Origin: Talinum fruticosum
Lineage: Eukaryota > Streptophyta > Magnoliopsida > Caryophyllales > Talinaceae
Length of the DNA stretch: 64,000 nt
Direction of reading: 5' to 3'
Assembly: GCA_021018815.1 (NCBI GenBank)
Contig: JAITYX010000151.1
Coordinates: 186,001-250,000 of the forward strand
Shown here: positions 57,990 through 64,000 of the stretch, in pieces
Layout: the number at the start of each line of letters is the position of its first letter
Numbering within the stretch: the stretch's first letter is position 1
Position numbers and translations under genes: made by a program
Notes under the pieces: generated by a model
Told to the model about the DNA's origin: nothing
Database searches by the model: none
The model's input: only the letters and a program-made list of their open reading frames with translations

Positions 57990-58870
57990 CTGGCGCCGCC
58001 GAGGCCGAGACGCCTCCTATTCACGCCTACGGACTCTAACTTTCGTTTCGTCTAGCTATGCTTATTTTTATTTTTGTTTGATTTTACTCTTGTTGGGCCT
58101 AAAAGATTGGACCATGATTGTGAAGGACACTAATATTTGATTTTACATTTGTGATGTGCGGATCTCGGTTAATGGAGCACCAAAAGCCGATTCAGGTTCC
58201 TCCACAAGTGGATTCATACTTAGGGATACACTTCGCCAGCGTAAACGAAAAGTGGTTGTAGCTTATCACCCGGCTTCTTAGTGGGAGGAATACCTCAAGA
58301 ATCACAATAACAATGTTCATTGGTATGTTAGACACCTGGAAGGTGTCTCGGTTCAAAACACATAGCTTGGAACTCTTATTCATACGTCTACCGAGCCTAG
58401 AAAACAAGTACATACTACTTCCCTACCCGTGTGTTGCGGTAAATGGGAAGAGAGGAAATAAATCCTTTACTAGACTCGTATCTACCCAGCTACCTTTGAC
58501 TTGTTCAAAGGGCATGGTAGCTCCAAATGGACCAAGTCATTGCCCGAATACTCGGAGCAAGTGTGTCGAAGTTGTTGACACTTGTAGACTTGTTGACACT
58601 CGAAGGAATTCCCAACACCTTTGTTTCTTCCTATTATCCGGAGTGGATAATAGAAGTAGACCCCTAACGGCGAAAATCACTGAGAGAGATGGATTCTGAA
58701 GAAACTATCCTCGCTGCTGCCCCTATCCAAATTTACGAAATAAACCCTCGGATGGCGGAATGCACCCATCGAAGAGAAACCGAAGCTAAAGAAGCTGAAG
58801 AAAGTAGAGCTGCACGGGTTCAAGAAAAGAAAGTAAAGATACAACAGGGCTCACACTCTTAGGATAGAAG

Positions 58871-59249
58871 CTAGGATAGAATAAAAGAAAGGGAAGTTTG
58901 GGTTTGCTTGTTTAGAACAGTGTTAATAATACTTTTATAAGTAATATGCTTGCAAATATTTATTTCCCTTTATGAGCTATGTATTTAGTTAAGTAGTAGG
59001 CTTACCTTTTATTAAATAAACGTAAGTATTATGCTATACTTTTATATTTTTATCGCTAAAAAATGGATAAATTGGCCCGCTTAATTGGACTATCCAATAA
59101 GTAAATAAGGGAACCAGATAATTTGGTACTTTGAAGATGAATACCAGAATCAAAGGGAAAATCGTGGCTCGGCCAGCCCACCGTTACCCGAGTGGTGACC
59201 GACAACCGCCACCGCCTAGCCTGGTTAGGCTGGGCTCGGCTTCATCGCC
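58871..59249. other. AT-rich spacer between the antisense gene and integrase
   Basis: No gene seen. It includes a run of ttttta-rich DNA (58970-59060) and a GC-rich patch (59160-59240). The latter, on the minus strand, may be the 3' untranslated end of pol. Confidence 0.35.
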
Positions 59250-60200
59250 TAGGGGCACACTAAACACAGTACTTCTTCAATTGCTCTAATTGGTGCACTG
59301 AAAAATCTCTTCTCCATCCAAATCGGCTAATTTTAGGGCTTCGCCGGGGAAGATCCGACTAAGTACAAACGGGCCTTGCCAATTGGGCCTAAACTTTCCT
59401 CATAGGTCCTGAATTGGTGTTATTATCTCCTTAAGGACCAAATTCCTAATTTGCAAATTTCGAGTTTTAACTTTCTTCTTAAATGCTCTAGATAAGAAAG
59501 CCTAGTATATTTGGACATTATGCAGAGCATTGAGGTGCCTCTTATCCAATAATATTAACTCCTTATAGCGTGCTTTGGCCCATTTTGCTTCTAGAATATG
59601 GCTCTCAGCAAATATCCTTATTGAGGGAATGACAATCTTTATTGGAGGGACTGCTTCCATGCCATAAACTAATGAGTAAGGCGTTGCTCCCGTAGAGGCT
59701 CAAATAGAAGTTCTATAGCCCCACAAGGCGAAAGGCAATTTGTCGAGTCAATTCTTATAGGTAACTACCATTTTCTCCACTAATGCACGACTATTCTTAT
59801 TAGCAGCCTCAACTGCTCCATTGGTCTAAGGGAGATACAGCGAAGACTTATGATGTTGGATTTTGTACTTATCTAACAAATCTGCTACTTCTTAAAATGG
59901 CTACAATGATCACTTATTAGCTCATGGGGCACCCTATAACAATAGATGATATTTTAGGTAATGAACTTGGCTACTTGTTTCGATGTCAAAGTTGCATAAG
60001 AAGCCGCCTCTACCCATTTTTGAAGTAGTCAATTACTCGCTAACACAAATTCATGACCGCTTGTTCTATGAGGGGTCACCTTGCCAATAATGTCTATTCC
60101 CCATACCGAAAATGGTCAGGGTAAAGTTAGTGTTGTGAGGAATGACAGTGGTTGGTGTTGTAAATTTGCACACCTCACATTTATGGCATCTTCTAACAAA
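59250..60200 (-). pseudogene. Gypsy (Tat) integrase
   Basis: Minus strand from about 60110: GIDIIGKVTPHRTSGHEFVL (core start with the first catalytic Asp), QKWVEAASYATLTSKQVAKF, then VPHELISDHCSHF with the second catalytic Asp. The third block reads GAVEAANKNSRALVEKM; the Glu of VE is kept. The C-terminal domain continues through TPYSLVYGMEAVPPIKI and KFRPNWQGPFVLSRIF to about 59260. Integrase would insert element cDNA. At least five in-frame stops, but the frame shows only modest shifting, so this is the best preserved Gypsy gene in the window. Confidence 0.88.
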
Positions 60201-60639
60201 ATCATGGCAGCTCGACGCGCAACATCCTAATGGCTCGAACCTTCTCGACCAACATCCCGCAATTCATATGAGGTCCACACTCCCCACCATGAACCTTATT
60301 CGTAATGCGCTTTTCTTCATGTTAGTTAACACAAAGTAAGCTCATCCGAGAATTGGTTTTCTTTAATAGTTGCCCCTGAATGATGAAGAATTGGGTGGCC
60401 AACATCCTAATGGTTCGCTGGGCTCTAGATGTGGAGTTTAAGAGATACTGTTGCGTATCTAGATACCGATAATATCATGATACCAACTGGTATAATCAGT
60501 ATTAGACACTTCTAATGTACAAATGTGTGCAGGATGACTCCGTCACTTAATGTGAACGGGCATTGAATGAATGTCGGTAGTGATATTGATCATGGATACT
60601 AAGTTAGCTAGTGCATAGGGTGCCAAGGCTTCACTACTT
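60201..60639 (-). pseudogene. Integrase zinc-finger/linker region, degraded
   Basis: Expected to hold the HHCC zinc finger between RNase H and the integrase core. RCHKCEVCK-like sequence is visible near 60190-60160 on the minus strand, but most of the interval has no convincing frame. Confidence 0.4.
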
Positions 60640-60970
60640 ACCTTCCATCTTTACGAAATTTGATTGATGATCAAACCGAAGTAACCAAAAACCCTAATGT
60701 TCTTGACCTCAATCTCTATAGCAGCTTCAAGTCCTGTGATGCAAGCTTCGTACTCTGCAGCGTTATTGGCGACTTCAAAGTCTAGTTTGACTGAAATGGG
60801 AGTATGTGCTCCCTCCGGTGAGACTAAAGAATTCCCACTCCAAAGCCCTTCGATTGGAAGCTCCATCGAAGTACATGGTCCAAACGTCCACCTCTACTTG
60901 GAAAATGTCTTTATCCGGAATGTCAAGGTGTTCGAGTTGCAGTTTAGGCACATGCGGATCAACTAAGAAT
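60640..60970 (-). pseudogene. Gypsy (Tat) RNase H
   Basis: The frame 60866-60651 reads GAHTPISVKLDFEVANNAAE, then YEACITGLEAAIEIEVK and FGLIINQIS. NNxAEYEAxxxGLExA is the hallmark of the RNase H of Tat-type elements; the conserved Glu of AEYEA is intact. The upstream part with the first Asp (FDG) would lie near 60900 and is less clear. Confidence 0.85.
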
Positions 60971-61659
60971 TCTAATACTATCCTTTCTTTGATTGCTTTT
61001 TAAGGAATGAACTTGAGTTTGAATTCTAATAGCATGACAGATAGATCGCGCTATCTTACTACCGATAGTCGGTTGCTCAAGTACGTACTTAATAGGATCT
61101 ATAGGTGCCACCACATGTACCGTTTGGGCTAAGATGTAGTGCCTGAGCTTCTTGGTAGCCCAATGGCGTATATCTAATCTTATAATAAAGGAATTTCTTA
61201 CTTAGATAGTAGATCCCGCGTTCTTCTTTCCCATCCCTTGAGCTAACATGGCTCGCATAGTTGTTTCCGTTGTTGTGAGATACAGGAATAAAGGTTTCCG
61301 ATTAAGGTGGAACTAACACTTGGAGGACTAGCCAGGTATTCCTTAACCTTCTCGAATGCTTATTGGCACTCAATATCCCAAATGGGCTCACATCCTTTCT
61401 ATAACTTCTTGAAAATAGGTTCACGTGACCAAAATCGGCTTTGATATGAAATGACTTATGTATCGTAAACGTCCTAGAAAACCCCTTATCTCTTTTTCGT
61501 GTCTTGCGAATGGATCTCCTGAATGGCTTTGATCTTGGATGGATCAACTTCAATTTCTCTAAGATTGACAACATAACATAGAAGTTTATCCGAGGTCACT
61601 CGCAAAGGCACACTTTTGAGGATTAAGACGCATGTTGTATTTCCCGAGTCTATAGAAGA
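60971..61659 (-). pseudogene. RT-RNase H connection region, degraded
   Basis: Thumb and connection sequence of Gypsy pol. The minus strand shows HPSKIKAIQEIH-like sequence near 61550-61520, typical of the region after the YVDD box. Broken frames; no separate gene. Confidence 0.45.
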
Positions 61660-62300
61660 ATATCTTTAGGTTGGATAGGTGCCCCGCCTATCTTTGGATT
61701 TTATAATCATATCATCTACGTAAACTTCAGCTTCTTCATGGATCATATCATGCAATAAAGTTGTTGCTGTCCTCCGATACGTTGTACCGACATTCTTGAG
61801 CCCAAATGGCATCACCGCATAATAGTAAGTAACCCATTGAGTAATAAAGGTCGTCTTCTCCATATCTTCTTTAGCCATCTTCACCTAATTATACCCAACA
61901 TAACCGTCCATGAACAAGAGCAAAGCATGAACTACCGCATTATCTACTAGGAGATCAATATGAGGCAATAGAAAATCATTTTTAGGACGGGCATTATTTA
62001 AATCCCCGAAGTCAACGCACATACGAACCCTGCCATCTTTCTTCGAAACTGGAACTAGATTTGCTACCCACCGAGGATAGTAAACTACCTTGATGAACCT
62101 AGCTTCTAACTATTTCTGAACCTCTTCCTCAATCTTCAAAGCCCATTTCGGCTTCATCCTCTTTAATTTCTGCTTAACCGGCTTAGCATCTTCATACAAG
62201 TGGTATTTTGTGTTCTGCTATAATTGGATCTATACTCGGCATGTCTTTATAGGACCATGCAAAGACATACATAAATTATGTAAGGAGCGAAGTAAATTGC
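61660..62300 (-). pseudogene. Gypsy (Tat) reverse transcriptase
   Basis: Minus strand from about 62170: KPKWALKIEEEVQK, then KVVYYPRWVANLVPVSKKDG, RVRMCVDFGDLNNARPKNDF, DLLVDNAVVHALLLFMDGY, and TFITQWVTYYYAVMPFGLKN, ending with the catalytic box YVDDMIIKS near 61710. The YVDD Asp pair is intact; MDGY keeps the first catalytic Asp. Only a few in-frame stops are seen. RT converts element RNA to cDNA. Confidence 0.92.
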
Positions 62301-62861
62301 TTCGCACATTTGGATATGTGGTTTTCCCGATCTTAACTTCTTGGGGTTGATAAACTAACCCCAAATTAATTGTAATTGTTTCCTCTATTATTAGTCAGCA
62401 ATTTTCATGATCTTCCATAACTTTTATTGGTTCTTTAGGAATTTGTTGTTCATCATTAGAGGTAAAACAATTAAGAGTAAGAGGAGGCAAGGCGTAAGCG
62501 GAAAGATTCATAATATTGAATGAAGCAACGAGTACATTAGACTCATAACATAATTAAAAATGACAAAACTAGGAAAAGAATTAGAAACAACAAAAGGAGA
62601 GATACGAGCCCTAGCACTAGACTTAGAAAAATGATGCGTTCCTATACCGACAAGCAAATTTCTTGCCCTCCTCAACGTCAATCCAAATAACATGCTTAGA
62701 CCCTTCAATATCAAAATCGGTGATGAACCTGGATGGATGGAACCGTGGGTGCGACATAGCTCGTGACAATGATCGAGACTAAATTCCTTTCTAGGTTACC
62801 ATCTTGTCCGAATAGGAGACTCGAAAAGATTGTTTCGAGCGAGATTGGTCTACTCGATGTG
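62301..62861 (-). pseudogene. Pol region upstream of RT, degraded
   Basis: Minus strand has EETITINLGLVYQPQEVKIG near 62380-62320, the INLG...EVKIG block that precedes RT in Tat pol. Further right (62714-62508) only low-value frames remain. Protease and gag are not recognisable before the SIRE LTR at 62862. Confidence 0.55.
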
Positions 62862-63837
62862 TGAACGTTTGCTCTTGGAGAGTCTTAGTCACCCTAGACG
62901 GGGGTGAATAGGGTTATGAGGAAATTTTAACAAACTTGGAAGATTTAAGCTTTGAAGAGAATGAACCGGACAATCCGAGTCTAGATTGGACTCAAAAAGT
63001 GTGAAAACAAATATACGTGGAAACCCTCCAGGGCAAAAACCACGGACAATGCTAGTCCAAGCACCAAGTCAAATCCACTATTTTAAATCCACAAAATACA
63101 ACGAGAATGACTCAACCGGAATTGCTCCATAAAGCAATTCCTTATAGAGTTTTCCTAGACTCATAAATTCCCTTATGTAATCTAGTACATCCTAACCGAG
63201 GTAACCTTTACAGCTAGGGACAACTAAGCGGAGTTAACCATTATAGCTCAGTCAACGGACCTTACTCGGAAAGTAAGAAAGAGTATGATTACAAGACTTT
63301 ACAACTCGTAAAGTAAGATTTACAACCCGGAAGTTATAAGTAGAAGATTGAATATGAATAAAATGACTTTTGCTTAAGTAAGTGTATCAACAACAATTCC
63401 AAGCAATCTTGAAGTCTTGAGAGTAGGCTTCAATTTATAGATGGCCAAGTAGATTAGCCGTTGTGACTAATTTCAAAACAAAAGCCCTTTGTGACCGTTG
63501 TAACGGTTTTGGTGAGTCGCTCAAAAACATCCTTTGAGATATGAACATTGTGCAACGGCTCTTGACTCCTAAAGATGCTCTAATCAGCTGGTGGTGTGTA
63601 AAAGTAAGGTAGAAACACCGTTAAGCTTAGCGTTAAAGTTTTCCAGTTTTGGAAATAGACAACTCTAACACAACGTCCGAGCCTTGTTTAGAAGTAGAAA
63701 AGCCTTGTCAGTTGGTGATTGACGAGCTTGAAGCCGATTACTTTTGTAATTCAAAAATAAGATAACCTCGTTTGGATAACCTACAAAAGTAAATCATTTT
63801 GGTTCTCAAAGTATAAAATACTTTGGTCCAACATTAG
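62862..63837 (-). mobile_element. SIRE LTR fragment, minus orientation, right-truncated
   Basis: Begins TGAACGTTTGC at 62862 (canonical TGAAGG, one change), with the caccctagacgggggtgaataggg block at about 62890. It stops abruptly near 63837 in the region equivalent to 1225 of the first solo LTR, about 540 bp short of the expected end. No target duplication can be recognised. Confidence 0.87.
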
Positions 63838-63999
63838 ACTCCTCTAATAGTTGTTGAAACAATCATTAGTTTACACTTGTTCGATGCAAATTCTAAGGAA
63901 AACATCCGTGGGAGCCCCCATTATTTTAGGTAAGTAAAAACGACAAATGAAAGTAAACAACGTGCCCCAGTAGGTGGTGCCGGTCATAACGCAGCTTGT
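63838..63999 (+). repeat. Second copy of the 57826-57989 segment
   Basis: Same sequence and orientation as 57826-57989 with two 1-bp deletions. It starts at an abrupt junction with the SIRE LTR fragment and runs to the window end, so its full length is unknown. Confidence 0.93.
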
Positions 64000-64000
64000 A

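Larger units (their letters stand above)
57281..58870 (+). pseudogene. Second antisense gene in the Tat element, PMD/DUF7745-like
   Basis: The first ATG (57281) meets a stop within five codons, so the true start is unclear or lost. From about 57380 the plus strand reads VVVAFWDPHHHVFRFWDKEL and then, one frame over, PPPKEFDVILSNF. This FWDP...FRF...EL.PT.EE-type block is typical of the plant retrotransposon-associated proteins annotated as PMD or DUF7745. Exon-like stretches continue to about 58850, ending in a charged helical tail (CTHRRETEAKEAEESRAARV) and a TAG near 58863. Intron positions are not resolved. The function of the family is unknown, and the locus is broken by stops. Confidence 0.45.
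52840..62860 (-). mobile_element. Tat/Retand-like Gypsy element with two antisense genes, 5'-truncated
   Basis: Minus-strand order: RT (62290-61660), RNase H (60970-60640), integrase (60200-59250), a spacer with two genes on the plus strand (58870-57150 and 56750-54169), PPT (53550-53533) and a partial 3' LTR (53530-52840). The gag-protease end is lost beyond 62860, where a SIRE LTR fragment begins. Tat elements with extra and antisense ORFs between pol and the 3' LTR are known in plants, and this layout fits. Many frames are broken. Confidence 0.75.

Noticed and set aside
1..64000. CRISPR arrays, operons, prokaryotic defence genes or phage genes
   Set aside because: No regular short repeat-spacer arrays or prokaryotic gene organisation; introns, TATA boxes and plant LTR elements indicate plant nuclear DNA.

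Overview
This looks like nuclear DNA from a flowering plant, probably a eudicot with a large, repeat-rich genome. It is AT-rich, has spliceosomal-type introns, and is built almost entirely of plant transposable elements nested in each other. I see no intact host gene, no tRNA or rRNA gene, and nothing bacterial. Most coding sequence is broken by stops and frameshifts, so the window reads as old, probably methylated heterochromatin. Lineage names below come from motif recognition by eye, not from a database search.

Layout. (1) 1-3819: 3' half of a CACTA (En/Spm) DNA transposon, with an exon split by a SIRE-type Copia solo LTR (160-1765) that has a perfect 5-bp target duplication. (2) 3820-8050: the CACTA lies inside an LTR of a minus-strand Tat-like Ty3/Gypsy element that has a gag remnant but no pol. 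(3) 8050-11100: a palindrome-rich leader and AT-rich sequence split by a second solo LTR. (4) 11101-16050: plus-strand SIRE Copia with LTR, PBS, gag, protease and integrase, cut off before reverse transcriptase. (5) 16404-27250: a complete but decayed minus-strand SIRE Copia with both LTRs, PBS, PPT, gag-pol, a third ORF with its own promoter-like leader, and TSD AAAGA. It sits inside a Tat LTR (16050-28441). (6) 28442-35220: a PIF/Harbinger transposon (Myb/SANT-like ORF plus DDE transposase), broken by a 3.2-kb Tekay/Del-like solo LTR (31413-34638) with TSD GAAGA. (7) 36650-41050: a second gag-only Tat derivative. (8) 41091-42710: head-to-head SIRE LTR pieces. (9) 42711-53000: MITE-like DNA, two Tat LTRs each followed by the same unknown sequence, a 70-bp minisatellite, an integrase fragment and a fresh 538-bp tandem duplication. 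(10) 52840-62860: a Tat/Retand-like Gypsy element on the minus strand (3' LTR, PPT, integrase, RNase H, RT in reverse order) that carries two genes on the opposite strand, each behind its own TATA box. At least the first resembles plant mobile domain proteins. (11) 62862-64000: a SIRE LTR fragment, then a near-perfect repeat of 57826-57989.

How the parts relate. The retroelements share the usual machinery (gag, protease, integrase, RT, RNase H), but no copy here looks autonomous. The gag-only Tat derivatives would depend on pol supplied in trans by full Tat elements such as the one at 52.8-62.9 kb. The most unusual content is cargo: two spliced antisense genes in the Tat element, and an internally promoted third ORF in the SIRE element.
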